Assembly (NCBI GenBank): GCA_905250025.1 | Contig: CAJNOJ010000192.1 | Location: forward strand, 140,628-204,627 | Origin: Adineta ricciae | Lineage: Eukaryota > Rotifera > Eurotatoria > Adinetida > Adinetidae | DNA length: 64,000 nt | Direction of reading: 5' to 3' | Part shown: piece by piece, positions 10,852 through 22,134 of the stretch | How the letters are laid out: the number at the start of each line of letters is the position of its first letter | How positions within the stretch are numbered: position 1 is the first letter of the stretch | The notes under the pieces: generated by a model | Seen by the model: only the letters and a program-made list of their open reading frames with translations | What the model was told of the DNA's origin: nothing | The model's database searches: none | Made by a program: the position numbers and the translations under genes

Positions 10852-12117
10852 TTATTCAGTTGGCAATACGCGAACATCTGTTTTCATACTTTCGATTAAT
10901 ATAACTGTGTGTATCAGAAGAAATCGTAATGCAAGAGAAACACCAGAGAATAAACTCAAAAATATAGTTAAAAGTTGTAAAATATCAAATCGACGATGAT
11001 ACATATACGCGCATTTTTCTGGTTGACATGAATTAAAAAACAACTCATATGAAACATTTGTGATCCACGATTCGATAAACATGTTATAAGCCAATGTTTC
11101 GAATGTGTCATCTATAGAAAATCGTGTTAATTGTGCATTCAATGTAATAGTTGTGTTTGTCTCGTTAGCCCATGTTTCCAAGTCTTCAGGCCAAAAGAGA
11201 GAAAATGCAGTGCGAATTTCTTTAACACATTTCATCGAATAAAAACATGAGAATGATGATTGTAGAATACTTTCAAGAAGTGAACAACCCATCACGATAC
11301 CTTGACAAGTGTAACGAAGTGCTCCATCATAATTGAATACTTGAGCTGGTTGAGAACAAGATTTAGTAGTAATACACGAACATGTTGTATTTTGATTGGT
11401 AGGTACAGTGAGAAACATTGAATTATCTCCTTCCGTATTATTGATCTTAACAAACTTCCACGATGATGTAAATAAACCGATTAATGCATTACCCTGTATA
11501 GTTGAACGTAGAAGATCTAGAGTTCGAGCAAATGCTTGTACTGTAGTTAATTTCATTTGATTTAATGTGATATTGATTTTAGAATTAAATTCTATACGAG
11601 GTATTATATTATATGCCAACATAGTTGAACTAAGAAATGTTTGAATATCATGTAAAACACTTTCTTGTGCTAATTGACATATCTTTTTAATGCCATCAAT
11701 GAAAGCATCACTCCATGTTTGAAAATCAATCTTATTCGTAAAAATCTCTCCTGCTTCAAGTATTTTGCCTACAGTTAAACTGTTGTCAACAGCATCAGTT
11801 GAACATATTTCATGAAAGGCAGCGACATTGAATAATGTGACAAATGATCGATATGGAATTGAGATTTTTGTGCAAGCACAGTCAATATTACCATCATGTA
11901 AATCATACAAATATTCATAGTCTTCAATTGATGGTTTCACATAAGTTCTTGTAATATGACGACCATGCATAGACGAAAAAAACACCAGTAGACTTAAAAT
12001 GACAATCAGTAAAATAATATAGATACGAGTGTATATTCTCTGTTTGGATACGTTGGTATGATTAATTGATGCTGATTGAAATAGATTTACTCGAACAATT
12101 CGTACAATCAAATACAT
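10852..12117 (-). CDS. Two-pass cysteine-rich membrane protein, paralogue 1, copy B
   Basis: A single-exon frame of 421 residues. A short basic N-terminus is followed by a membrane span (IYIILLIVILSLLVFFSS, about residues 32-50), an ectodomain of about 320 residues rich in Cys and Asn-glycosylation sites, and a second span near residues 385-405. Marks shared with the two neighbouring paralogues are CACTKISIPYRSF, a CSC-x5-C motif (CSCITTKSC) and C-x-P-x2-C-x-Y just before the second span. I do not recognise the family. The topology and the GVS in the last span recall DEG/ENaC channels, but this is weak. Copy A has an extra upstream ATG (MKQVL) that is ATA here, so the start is five codons downstream. 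Confidence 0.85.
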   Translation of the reverse strand: MYLIVRIVRVNLFQSASINHTNVSKQRIYTRIYIILLIVILSLLVFFSSMHGRHITRTYVKPSIEDYEYLYDLHDGNIDCACTKISIPYRSFVTLFNVAAFHEICSTDAVDNSLTVGKILEAGEIFTNKIDFQTWSDAFIDGIKKICQLAQESVLHDIQTFLSSTMLAYNIIPRIEFNSKINITLNQMKLTTVQAFARTLDLLRSTIQGNALIGLFTSSWKFVKINNTEGDNSMFLTVPTNQNTTCSCITTKSCSQPAQVFNYDGALRYTCQGIVMGCSLLESILQSSFSCFYSMKCVKEIRTAFSLFWPEDLETWANETNTTITLNAQLTRFSIDDTFETLAYNMFIESWITNVSYELFFNSCQPEKCAYMYHRRFDILQLLTIFLSLFSGVSLALRFLLIHTVILIESMKTDVRVLPTE

Positions 12118-12798
12118 TAGTACTTGTTGTATTTGGACGATACGAGTAGTTCGTTCTACAACGAAACAACGCAGATCTATTTCAATTCTCTTTCGCTACT
12201 AAATTATATGATCTATGACAAACAGGAATATATAGAACGAGAGAATATACAGTGTAAAAACTCAAATACTGAACACCTTCCGGTCTCTACAATGTAAATT
12301 GACCGTCTGTAATATAATCGAAGACATGTAGCGCTGTCTGTCGCCAAATTAATACAATATCTAATTGATTTATGTGACTATTATGTTTAAAGTGAAAGAG
12401 AGATACAAAATCAAATGGATAGAATCATAATGTCATGTGTTATGAAATTACAATGAACGAATGTAATTCTATTTATTTCAAATAATTCAACGATTAAAAT
12501 TGCATTCATTCATTATTCAATTTATAGACTTCGAAGTTAATTGATGTATTACTCGACTGCACTATCAAAACAAAAGTCTATTTTGGGTTACTTAATGTTC
12601 TACTGATAGAGTGGTTATTAAATGATTTTAGTGGTATCAATAAATCATGGAATCTTTATGTAATAAACTACAATAATTCATTATAAATGATTGATGTTAA
12701 ATGTTTTTAAATTGCTATGATATTAGTCAACCTTTTTCTGTATGATCACCTCCTTAATCTGAACGAATATCAACAGATTCTATACTCTTTGTTCGTTA
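12118..12798. other. Intergenic between paralogues 1 and 2, copy B
   Basis: 681 bp, AT-rich, with no supportable frame. It matches 16553-17188 of copy A with small indels. It presumably holds the paralogue 1 promoter and the paralogue 2 3' end. Confidence 0.6.
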
Positions 12799-14256
12799 TC
12801 AAAACATACCATAATCAGACGAGCTGAATATATTTCTATTCGTTTGTCTTCTAATTAAAAATAAAATAAATTTTCCCATCAATGGAATGACCAATCGAAG
12901 ACCTTGATTGATTCCACTACAAACAGTAATAAGTAAGAGAATTGCAACTGTTATATCGCGTCGTTTTATAATTTTGTATGAACAAGCAATTGGTGCACAT
13001 TGTTCATAGAACAGATCAAATTGATCATTTTCATTGATTATTCGTTCAATGAACATTTCATCAACTAATTTAGTGATTTCAATACCTCGAAATCGTGTTA
13101 ATATTGATAAATTGAGCGGTTGAATATTTGGGAAAGGTTCAAAATCGATGGCGAGTTTGTAAGTAGTTCGAATATTTTCAATATAAGTCGAATTGTACCA
13201 CCAATCGATTTCTGATCGAAGAAAGCCAACTATAGGTATACAACCGATCTTTAATTCATTGAATATTTGTAAAAATTCTAATGCTTGTGTTCCATTCGAA
13301 TAAATAATTGCTTTCAAAAAACAATTTTGGATTTGAGAAGCACATGAACATTTTCCTTTTGTCGTATAAAACAAACGTGTTATCATGCTGGCGAGAGAGA
13401 AGCGTATATCTTGAGCATCTACTTGACCATCGTTATGAAATTTTATACGGAAATTCATGTTTACGCTTGTCAAAAGTCGACTAGCAACATTGCCAATATG
13501 AACCCATTTTGATATACGTGCAAAATCATTACGTATTTTGATAATAAATGAATCAGTTATGTATTGATTTTCTCGACGAAATAATGTTTGCGATGGTAGA
13601 TATTCATTAATATATTGTGTCGAATTAAATAAATGTTGTGCATCGGCAATGTTTGTTTCGACTAGAGAACAAAACATTGAGAGAAATTGAAAATAAGATA
13701 CACCGTAACTGCGGAAATCACGTGAAAAATCTGTTTTTGTCCAAATTGGTACATTATTTGGATCGAATAAGGCCAGATATTTCAACCATGTTGAAGAAAC
13801 CAAAGTACTCGAACAGATTTGATGTAAAACAAATGTAAGATTAAGAAATGTTCCATAAGGAACAGAAATTTGTGAACAAGGGCATTGTAAAGTCGAGGAA
13901 TATTTTTCATATAATTTTTTATAAGTTTGTTCAGATGGACTTTCAACTGTTATAAGATGATCTTGATAAGGAAAAACAATGTAAATACCAGCGATGATTG
14001 AACATAAAATTAATATGAGAATAAAACATCGTGTTAAAATTCGTCCTTGTTCAAAATCATCAGTTGTTTCTGTGTCTTGTTGTTGTGTTGAAAAGAGATT
14101 TAAAGTGCTTAGAAGTTTAAAGACTTTGGTTGGCAAACACCGAATATAGTCAAACATTTTTACTATAATCAAGGAAAAATACGATAATGTTCTTTCGATT
14201 TTCAGGGTGTGAATGAGTAGAAGATTTCCAATACATAAAAGACGCAATAGTGTCAC
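12799..14256 (-). CDS. Two-pass cysteine-rich membrane protein, paralogue 2, copy B
   Basis: 485 residues in a single exon. There is a longer cytoplasmic N-terminus (QQQDTETTDD) before the first span (FILILILCSIIAGIYIVF). The ectodomain has the shared marks CPCSQISVPYGTF, CSCASQIQNC and CAPIACSYK. The last span is ILLLITVCSGINQGLRLVI. A second ATG 33 codons downstream (MFDYIRCLP) is a possible start, but copy A lacks it, so the first ATG is preferred. It is co-oriented with paralogues 1 and 3, consistent with tandem duplication. Function unknown. Confidence 0.82.
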   Translation of the reverse strand: MTLLRLLCIGNLLLIHTLKIERTLSYFSLIIVKMFDYIRCLPTKVFKLLSTLNLFSTQQQDTETTDDFEQGRILTRCFILILILCSIIAGIYIVFPYQDHLITVESPSEQTYKKLYEKYSSTLQCPCSQISVPYGTFLNLTFVLHQICSSTLVSSTWLKYLALFDPNNVPIWTKTDFSRDFRSYGVSYFQFLSMFCSLVETNIADAQHLFNSTQYINEYLPSQTLFRRENQYITDSFIIKIRNDFARISKWVHIGNVASRLLTSVNMNFRIKFHNDGQVDAQDIRFSLASMITRLFYTTKGKCSCASQIQNCFLKAIIYSNGTQALEFLQIFNELKIGCIPIVGFLRSEIDWWYNSTYIENIRTTYKLAIDFEPFPNIQPLNLSILTRFRGIEITKLVDEMFIERIINENDQFDLFYEQCAPIACSYKIIKRRDITVAILLLITVCSGINQGLRLVIPLMGKFILFLIRRQTNRNIFSSSDYGMF

Positions 14257-14774
14257 TCAATTCGATTATGGGAGATAGAGATAGCAATGTTCGTCTTTCG
14301 TCTTCATTGTTTACGATCCACATTAAACACACGTCCGTGAAAGGAAAGACAGCCTAAATGCTATCCATATAGTTTATTTTCCTTCATCATTTATTTGTTC
14401 ACAGATAAATACTCGTATACTTTTGAAACAAACTAATTGATAATTTATATTTGTCAAAGCATTGACTCTTTTGATTATTGAAGAACAATTGTGGATTGTG
14501 TGGGGAATAGCTGGGTGCGCACTGCATTACAGTTTGACCTTTGACAATGCAGAGTTATTTCAAGCTGAGATATTAATCTCTCGTTGTAATAAATTCACCT
14601 TGATTTTTAGGATCTGTCCTTTAATCTCGTCTATATTTTCTCGTACTCTCAATCTCACTTTGTCGTCACAGTAATTGACACTACACTCTTCACATTAGAG
14701 AGTTGTGGATCCTCACATCTTCATTCGATTCATGACTATTCACTTCACATATGTCTATACCATCTACCTTGATC
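14257..14774. other. Intergenic between paralogues 2 and 3, copy B
   Basis: 518 bp upstream of paralogue 2. A short plus-strand frame (14462-14674) is not kept in copy A and looks fortuitous. Confidence 0.55.
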
Positions 14775-15794
14775 TTAAGTAAATCGGAACTTACCGAGAT
14801 ATTGATAAAGACGTATTATCATTCCTAACGGTCGTTCGCTCGTATTGGTCTCTTGGCTTTTATCACGTAATAGAAATTTAACGATAAAATGCATCAGCAA
14901 CTTCAGTATAAATGCACTTGGACCAAACATACCAATAATGGTCGTGATGATATCGATTAGTGAGAAGTATTTTGTATAACTGTAAAAACATCGAGCTGGT
15001 CGACATTGTTGATAAAATAATTCGAACAAAATCTTAATATTCAAATCATCAATCATAATATCATCAATCAACATTTGTACTGTTGAATTTGTCAAAAAAT
15101 ACTTATTTGCTTTACTAGATAATAATTCTACTTCGACATTTGATTGTTCATGTAATTGAGAAAAACATGTAGAATTATAATAACATTCAAGTGTTGAACG
15201 TAATGTTGCATCAGTCATGTAACAGTCAGCAATCATTCCAGGAATTGAATTATTAGAATTCGTGTTGATCACAAGTGGATGTGGACAACCATGGCGATTT
15301 AAACAAGAACAATTGTTGTATATTCTTGGTATCATTTGTGGATCATGACTAGATTGAGAAATATTTGATAAATAACCTAAATAGAAATTTGTTGTTAGAC
15401 CAGATATAAACTGATTTTCGATAGTAGTTCGTTGAATGACAAGTAAATCACGTTTAAGAATAGTTTTAGCTAATGAGATTGAATTATAAAGTGCCATTTT
15501 AGTTTGACTTTGAACAACTTGTTCATTGAGTGCCATTGGACTGAGAATATACGATTGACCAAAATTGATGATAACATCAATCCATGTTTGATTACTTATA
15601 TGACAAAAATCAGCGATAATTTGCCAAAAATACGCTAAATGATATCGAATATTAGACTGTTGATATTGTTGTTGCATAATTGAATCAATCCAAGTTTTCT
15701 GAACAAAACGACTTGAACAAACTTGATGAAATTGAACATCAACATGTACAAATGTTTCATAAGCGATACCAATTTTTGAACATAAACATTGAAT
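14775..15794 (-). CDS. Two-pass cysteine-rich membrane protein, paralogue 3, copy B, C-terminal part
   Basis: This is the C-terminal 340 residues of paralogue 3, cut by the N at 15795; the N-terminal part is at 34560-34857 (58-bp overlap). Marks are CLCSKIGIAYETF, CSCLNRHGC, ECYYNSTCF and CRPARCFYSY, then the last span (IITTIIGMFGPSAFILKLL). Together it equals the 419-residue copy A at 19178-20437. The terminal SKFRFT region (here GKFRFT) contains a GTAAGT-like sequence in copy A, so splicing to a further exon is possible. Confidence 0.8.
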   Translation of the reverse strand: MQCLCSKIGIAYETFVHVDVQFHQVCSSRFVQKTWIDSIMQQQYQQSNIRYHLAYFWQIIADFCHISNQTWIDVIINFGQSYILSPMALNEQVVQSQTKMALYNSISLAKTILKRDLLVIQRTTIENQFISGLTTNFYLGYLSNISQSSHDPQMIPRIYNNCSCLNRHGCPHPLVINTNSNNSIPGMIADCYMTDATLRSTLECYYNSTCFSQLHEQSNVEVELLSSKANKYFLTNSTVQMLIDDIMIDDLNIKILFELFYQQCRPARCFYSYTKYFSLIDIITTIIGMFGPSAFILKLLMHFIVKFLLRDKSQETNTSERPLGMIIRLYQYLGKFRFT

Positions 15795-15795
15795 N
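15795..15795. other. Scaffold joint: copy B to copy A
   Basis: Paralogue 3 (copy B) is interrupted and followed directly by the middle of paralogue 1 (copy A). The right side repeats 9434-9654 exactly over 221 bp. Confidence 0.92.
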
Positions 15796-16552
15796 AACAT
15801 GTTGTATTTTGATTGGTAGGTACAGTGAGAAACATTGAATTATCTCCTTCCGTATTATTGATCTTAACAAACTTCCACGATGATGTAAATAAACCGATTA
15901 ATGCATTACCCTGTATGGTTGAACGTAGAAGATCTAGAGTTCGAGCAAATGCTTTTACTGTTGTTAATTTCATTTGATTTAATGTGATGTTGATCTTAGT
16001 ATTAAATTCCATACGAGGTATTATATTATATGCCAACATAGTTGAAGTAAGAAATGTTTGAATATCATGTAAAACACTTTCTTCTGCTAATTGACATATC
16101 TCTTTAATGCCATCAATGAAAGCATTGCTCCATGTTTGAAAATCAATCTTATTCATAGGCAACTCTCCTGATTCAAGTACTCTGCCTACAGTTAAACTGT
16201 GGTCAACAGCATTAGTTGAACATATTTGATGAAAGGCAGCGACATTGAATAATGTAACAAATGATCGATATGGAATCGAGATTTTTGTACAAGCACAGTC
16301 AATATTACCATCATGTAAATCATACAAATATTCATAGTCTTCAATCGATGGTTTCACATAAGTTCTTGTAATATGACGACCATGCGTAGACGAAAAAAAC
16401 ACCAGTAGACTTAAAATGACAATAAGTAGAATAATATAGATACGAGTGTATATTCTCTGTTTGGATACGTTGGCCGTATGATTAATTGATACTGATTGAA
16501 ATAGATTTACTCGAACAATTCGTACAGGCAAATACATTAGTACTTGTTTCAT
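15796..16552 (-). CDS. Two-pass cysteine-rich membrane protein, paralogue 1, copy A, N-terminal part
   Basis: This is the N-terminal 252 residues (MKQVLMYLPVRIVRVNLFQS, span IYIILLIVILSLLVFF, motif CACTKISIPYRSF), cut at the joint inside TNQNTTC. It continues in 8907-9654. The few substitutions against copy B are mostly conservative. Any frame carried past 15795 leftward joins unrelated paralogue 3 sequence and is artefactual. Confidence 0.82.
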
Positions 16553-17188
16553 TTGGACGATACGAGTAGTTCGTTCTACAACGAAACAAACGCAGATCTA
16601 TTTCAATTCTCTTTCGCTATACTAAATTATATGGCCTATATGACAAACAGAAATATATAGAACGAGAGAATATACAGTGAAAACTCTAATGCTGAACACT
16701 TTCCGGTCTCCACGATGTAGATTGACCGAAAACATGTAGCGCTGTATGTGACTATTATGTTTATAAAGTGGAAGAGACATACCAAATTAAATGAACAGAA
16801 TCAATGTCATGTGTTATGGAATTATAATGAACGAATGTAATTCTATTTATTTCCAATAATTCAACGATCAAAATTGCATTCGTTCATTATTCAATTGACA
16901 GAGTCTAAGTTAACTGATGGGTTACTTAATGTTCTACTGATACAGTGGTTATTAAATGATTTTAGTGGTATCATAATAAATCATAGAATCTTTATGTAAT
17001 AAACTACAATAGTTCATTATAAATGATTGATGTTAAATGTTTTCAAATTGCTATGATATTAGTCAACCTTCTCCTATATGATCACTTTCTTAATCTCAAC
17101 GAATATCAACAGTCTCTGAGGGTGTTCATGTTGTAGAGATTTTGCTTTACTAAGAAACACTTTCGTTCAATTCTATACACTTTGTTCG
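16553..17188. other. Intergenic between paralogues 1 and 2, copy A
   Basis: Counterpart of 12118-12798, with no gene seen. It carries about 60 bp near 17115-17175 that copy B lacks. Confidence 0.55.
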
Positions 17189-18649
17189 TTATCGAAACAT
17201 ACCATAATCGAGCAAGTTGAACATATTTCTATTCGTTTGTCTTCTAATTAAAGAGAAAATAAATTTTCCAACCAATGGCATGATCAATCGAAGGCCTTGA
17301 TTAAGTCCACTACAAATAGTAATAAGTAATAGAAATGCAACTGTCATATCGCGTCGTTTTGCAATTTTGTATGAACAAGCAATTGGTGCACATTGTTTAT
17401 AGAACAGATCAAATTGATCATTTTCATTGATTATTCGTTCAATGAACATCTCATCAACTAATTTAGTGACTTCAATACCTCGAAATCGTGTTAATATTGA
17501 TGAGTTAAGCGGTTGGATATTTGGGAAAGGTTCAAAGCCAATGGCGAGTTTGTAAGTAGTTCGAATATTTTCAATATAAGTCGAATTGTACCACCAATCG
17601 ATTTCTGATCGAAGAAAGCCAACTATAGGTATACAACCGATCTTTAATTCATCGAATATTTGTAAAAATTTTAATGTTTGTGTTCCATTCGAATAAATAA
17701 TTGTTTTCAAAAAACAATTTCGGATTTGAGAAGCACATGAACATTTTCCTTTTGTCGTATAAAACAGATGTGTAATCGTGTTAGCGAGAGAGAAGCGTAT
17801 ATCTTGAGCTTCTACTTGACCATCGTTATGAAATATTACACGGAAATTCATGTTTACACCTGTCAAAAGTCGACTGGCAACATTGCCAACATGAACCCAT
17901 TTTGATATACGTGCGAAATCATTACGTGTTTTAGTAATAAATGAATCTGTTATATATTGATTTTCTCGACGAAATAATGTCTGCGATGGTAGATGTTCGT
18001 TAATATATTGTGTCGAATTGAATAACTGTTGTGCATCGGCAATGTTTGTTTCGACTAGAGAACAAAACATTGAGAGAAATTGAAAATAAGATATACCGTA
18101 ACTGCGGAAATCACGTGAAAAATCTGTTTTTGTCCACATTGGTACATCATTTGGATCGAATAAGGCCAGATATTCCAACCATGTTGAAGAAACCAAAGTA
18201 CTCGAACAGATTTGATGTAAAACAAACGTAAGATTAAGAAATGTTCCATAAGGAACAGAAATTTGTGAACAAGGGCATTGTAAAGTAGAGGAATATCTTT
18301 CATATAAATTCTTATAAGTTTGTTCAGATGGACTTTCAACTGTTATAAGATGATCTTGATCCGGAAAAACAATGTAAATACCAGCGATGATTGAACATAA
18401 AATTAATATGAGAATAAAAGATCGTGTTAAAATTCGTCCTTGTTCAATATCGTCAGTTGTTTCTGTGTCTTGTTGTTGTGTTGAAAAGAGATTTAAAGTG
18501 CTTAGAAGTTGAAAGACTTTGGTTGGCAAACATCGAATATAGTCAAAAAATTTTACTGTAATCAAAGAAAAATGCGATAATGTTCTTTCCGTTTTCAGGG
18601 TGTGAATGAGTAGAAGATTTCCAATATATAAAAGACGCAATAGTGTCAC
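17189..18649 (-). CDS. Two-pass cysteine-rich membrane protein, paralogue 2, copy A
   Basis: 486 residues, the allele of 12799-14256. It has the same marks (CPCSQISVPYGTF, CSCASQIRNC, CAPIACSYK) and two spans. It extends one residue at the C-terminus (YGMFR versus YGMF). The internal Met of copy B is Phe here, which supports the upstream ATG as start. Intact and uninterrupted. Function unknown. Confidence 0.84.
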   Translation of the reverse strand: MTLLRLLYIGNLLLIHTLKTERTLSHFSLITVKFFDYIRCLPTKVFQLLSTLNLFSTQQQDTETTDDIEQGRILTRSFILILILCSIIAGIYIVFPDQDHLITVESPSEQTYKNLYERYSSTLQCPCSQISVPYGTFLNLTFVLHQICSSTLVSSTWLEYLALFDPNDVPMWTKTDFSRDFRSYGISYFQFLSMFCSLVETNIADAQQLFNSTQYINEHLPSQTLFRRENQYITDSFITKTRNDFARISKWVHVGNVASRLLTGVNMNFRVIFHNDGQVEAQDIRFSLANTITHLFYTTKGKCSCASQIRNCFLKTIIYSNGTQTLKFLQIFDELKIGCIPIVGFLRSEIDWWYNSTYIENIRTTYKLAIGFEPFPNIQPLNSSILTRFRGIEVTKLVDEMFIERIINENDQFDLFYKQCAPIACSYKIAKRRDMTVAFLLLITICSGLNQGLRLIMPLVGKFIFSLIRRQTNRNMFNLLDYGMFR

Positions 18650-19177
18650 TCAATTCGATTATGGGAGATAGAGATAGCAAGATTTTCTTCTTTCGTCTTC
18701 ATTGTTTACGATCCACATTAAACACACGTCCGTGAAAGGAAAAACAGCCTAAATGCTATCCATATAGTTTATTTTCCTTCATCATTTATTTGTTCATAGA
18801 TAAATACTCGTATACTTTTAAAACAAACTAATTGATAATTTATATTTGTCAAAGCATTGACTCTTTTGATTATTGAAGAACAGGTGTGTATTGTGTGGGG
18901 AATAGCTGGGTGCGCACTGCATTACAGTCTGATCTTTGACTTAATGCCGAGTTATTTCAACCTGTGATACTAATCTCTCGTCGTGATAAATTCATCTGGA
19001 TTCTTAGGATCTGTCCTTTAATCTCGCTTATATTTTCTCGTACTCTCAATCTCACTTTGTCGTCACAGATAATTGACATTGTACGCACTTCCACATTAGA
19101 GAGCTGCGGATCCCTACATCTTCATTCGATCCATGACTCTTTACTTCACATATATATCTATACCATCTACCTTGACC
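18650..19177. other. Intergenic between paralogues 2 and 3, copy A
   Basis: Counterpart of 14257-14774. No gene or repeat seen. Confidence 0.55.
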
Positions 19178-20437
19178 TTAAGTAAATCGAAACTTACTGA
19201 GATATTGATAAAGACGCATTATCATTCCTAACGATCGTTCGTTCGTATTGGCCTCTTGGTTTTTATCACGTGATAGAAATTTCACGACAAAATGCACCAG
19301 CAATTTCAGTATGAATGCACTTGGACCAAACATACCGATAATGGTCATGGTGATATAGATCAGTGAGAAGTATTTTGTATAACTGTAAAAACATCGAGCT
19401 GGTCGACATTGTTGATAAAATGATTCGAACAAAATCTTAATATTCAAATCATCAATCATAATATCATCAATCAGCATCTGTACTGTTGAATTTGTCAAAA
19501 AATATTTATTTGCTTTACCAGATAATAATTCTATCCCGACACTTAATTGTTGATGTAATTGAGAAAAGCATGTGGAATTATAATAACATTCAAGTGTTGA
19601 ACGTAATGTTGCATCAGTCATGTAACAGTCAGCAATCATTCCAGGAATCGAGTCATTAGAATTCGTATTAATCACAACTGAATGTGGACAACCATGCCGA
19701 TTTAAACAAGAACAATTGTTGTATATTCTTGGTATCATTTGTGGATCATGACTAGATTGAGAAGTATTTGATAAATAACCTAAATAGAAATTTGTTGTCA
19801 GACCAGATATGAACTGATTTTCGATGGTAGTTCGTTGAATCACAAGTAAATCACGTTTGAGAATAGTTTTAGCTAATGAGATCGAATTATAAAGTGCCAT
19901 CTTAGTTTGACTTTGAACAACTTGTTCATTGAGTGCTATTGGACTGAGAATATACGATTGACCAAAATTGATGACAATATCAATCCATGTTTGATTACTT
20001 ATATGACAAAAATCAGCGATAATTTGCCAAAAATACGCTAAATGATATCGAATATTAGACTGTTGATATTGTTGTTGCATAATTGAATCGATCCAAGTTT
20101 TCTGAACAAAACGACTTGAACAAACTTGATGAAATTGAACATCAACATGTACAAATGTTTCATAAGCGATACCAATTTTTGAACATAAACATTGAATTGT
20201 AGTCGAATATTTTCTCATCAATTTGTTAAATTGAAGATTTGTTGGAAAGTATACGACGTCATTGATTGATTGTGGACTAAAGGCAGCAAATAGGCCGATA
20301 CCAAAAACAGTCAGAGCATACAAAATGATATAGACGCGGGTTGCGTATCGTTGTCGACGAATAGTTTGCTCATCCGTGATATTACTTTGAAAAAAATTCA
20401 ATTCGACGATGGTTTTTTTCAGTCTTCTATTTCTCAT
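19178..20437 (-). CDS. Two-pass cysteine-rich membrane protein, paralogue 3, copy A
   Basis: 419 residues starting at ATG 20437 (MRNRRLKKTIVELNFFQSN); the frame extends upstream only through GTG. The first span is VYIILYALTVFGIGLFAAF. The ectodomain has CLCSKIGIAYETF, CSCLNRHGC, ECYYNSTCF and CRPARCFYSY; the last span is near residues 365-390. It is the most complete version of paralogue 3. The sequence near the end, CTCAGTAAGTTTC, resembles a splice donor, so an alternative C-terminus is possible. Confidence 0.84.
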   Translation of the reverse strand: MRNRRLKKTIVELNFFQSNITDEQTIRRQRYATRVYIILYALTVFGIGLFAAFSPQSINDVVYFPTNLQFNKLMRKYSTTIQCLCSKIGIAYETFVHVDVQFHQVCSSRFVQKTWIDSIMQQQYQQSNIRYHLAYFWQIIADFCHISNQTWIDIVINFGQSYILSPIALNEQVVQSQTKMALYNSISLAKTILKRDLLVIQRTTIENQFISGLTTNFYLGYLSNTSQSSHDPQMIPRIYNNCSCLNRHGCPHSVVINTNSNDSIPGMIADCYMTDATLRSTLECYYNSTCFSQLHQQLSVGIELLSGKANKYFLTNSTVQMLIDDIMIDDLNIKILFESFYQQCRPARCFYSYTKYFSLIYITMTIIGMFGPSAFILKLLVHFVVKFLSRDKNQEANTNERSLGMIMRLYQYLSKFRFT

Positions 20438-22134
20438 TTGAAAAAATTTGAAGTACACGAGCTTTAGACAAATGTATGTGAATACATTCTATTTGGATAA
20501 CAGACTGACAGAAAAGCAAAAAAGATGGTAAACCAAATATTATCAAAACAAGGTCTCATTCTATAAATTAATATATTGAAGCGTTTGAAAGACTTCATAT
20601 GACGTAGTGCACTTTTTTCGAGGATATATCGTGATTTTTCCTTCTTTATCTGTTGATCTATGTATTGTTTTATTAGATTGAGCGTGATTAAGATGAAGTG
20701 AGATGTTGACACATTCAATGATTCGGTATTTTTCAACATAAAAGAATATTCTTCATTTGAAGATTGAGCCGTATTTTCCTGGATAGAATGACGTAAAACT
20801 CGGTTAAATATCTCAGTATTTGTTTTGCGTGATTAATATTATAATTTTGAGACAGGGATATACCCGTCTTATGAGCCATATATTTGTAATTAGAATGACA
20901 CAGTTAAAAGTCATTTCTCACATAAACATTTCCCGTGAATGAACATATAAAATAAAAAGTTCTCGAATCTGATCATTTCCCATGTCGATAAATATGGGAT
21001 CTGAGCAGCAGTCGATTCTGCAAGATTTTGAGAGGTTGTCGAAGTCGGATTCCAGATCAGAAACTTTTTCAAAGCTTCCGCTAATTCTCTGTTATGTTCA
21101 CGGTCAACAAAAACCGGGAATTGTTGGAAAGTTCTCTAAGAGCGAGAAGTGACAAGTGTATTGAATCTTTTCATTTTGCCCACGATACAATTCATTCGTA
21201 GTCAGTTGTTGTGCTCACAAAGGTATGTTCAAATAAGTGCAGAAAATATCCAAAAAAGTCATAAAATCAGAGTAGGACTCGAGCGTACATCTTTTAATAA
21301 TCGGTCGGATATTTGATTGATTAAACTATCTGATATCTACTTCAGTCAGTTAATGCCTGCACATCAGAACATAACTAACTTCGAATTCCGTCGTGGACAA
21401 AATAAAAGGATTTATGATACTCGATTCTTCTTCATTTATATCCTCATATTCGCCCTAAAAAGTTGATCTATAATATTCTTATAATGTTTCTTTCTTTCGA
21501 CATATAGAGACTGAAAAGAACATGTACAAAACAACTATGGATTTTCTGGAGTGCAGTAAAATCATGTAGATTCGCTTAAATGTCGTCTTGCTTCTTGTAC
21601 TTATCAAAATAAATATAACGATTCTTTCGTTCAAACATGAGTAATTGTTCACAAAGTAAGACTAAAAAGGACAAAACCTGCGAAGTTGACGGATAATTGT
21701 GAGCAAACAACTTTTCACGTTCTAAGTGCAAGAAATAATTGAAAAAAAAGGAGAACACATCCTATTTCCTAATGTTGCACATTGCAGAAGACAATTTTTA
21801 TTTGGTTAAATTTGCAGATCCAAGAAGTAGGATTATCCAGTATGAGATTATTTGTGTATATTCAAAAATTTCTGCTATTCCTCTAATTTTCCTTATCGCT
21901 TTGTAGTAATAGGATACAATTAACAAAATATCGCAAATGCCGGCGCACTAGCTCAGTCTTATTGTAATCCTTTCAAAGTTCTTTCGAATGTGTGTTTAGA
22001 GAAACTACGATAATAACGTTATGAAGTAGAAATAAAAGACCAACTCATGATGAGAACAGAAAATATTTTGTTATCAGATATCAAATAAAGAGTATATAGT
22101 TTGAGGGACTGATATTTTGTTGCACATAGATAAG
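20438..22134. other. Long intergenic region, copy A
   Basis: About 1.7 kb between divergent genes, so it should hold both promoters. A 91-codon minus frame at 20464-20739 is disrupted in copy B and not believed. Around 20980-21200 lies the counterpart of the 72-codon frame at 35400-35618, broken here by indels. Nothing else recognised. Confidence 0.5.

Noticed and set aside
13638..13838. Plus-strand frame inside paralogue 2, also at 18031-18231
   Set aside because: Antisense shadow of a strongly conserved coding exon.
14490..14515. Telomere-like TGTGGGG string
   Set aside because: Single occurrence, no tandem array.
20464..20739. 91-codon minus-strand frame upstream of paralogue 3
   Set aside because: The matching region in copy B has indels that break the frame, and the composition is AT-driven.
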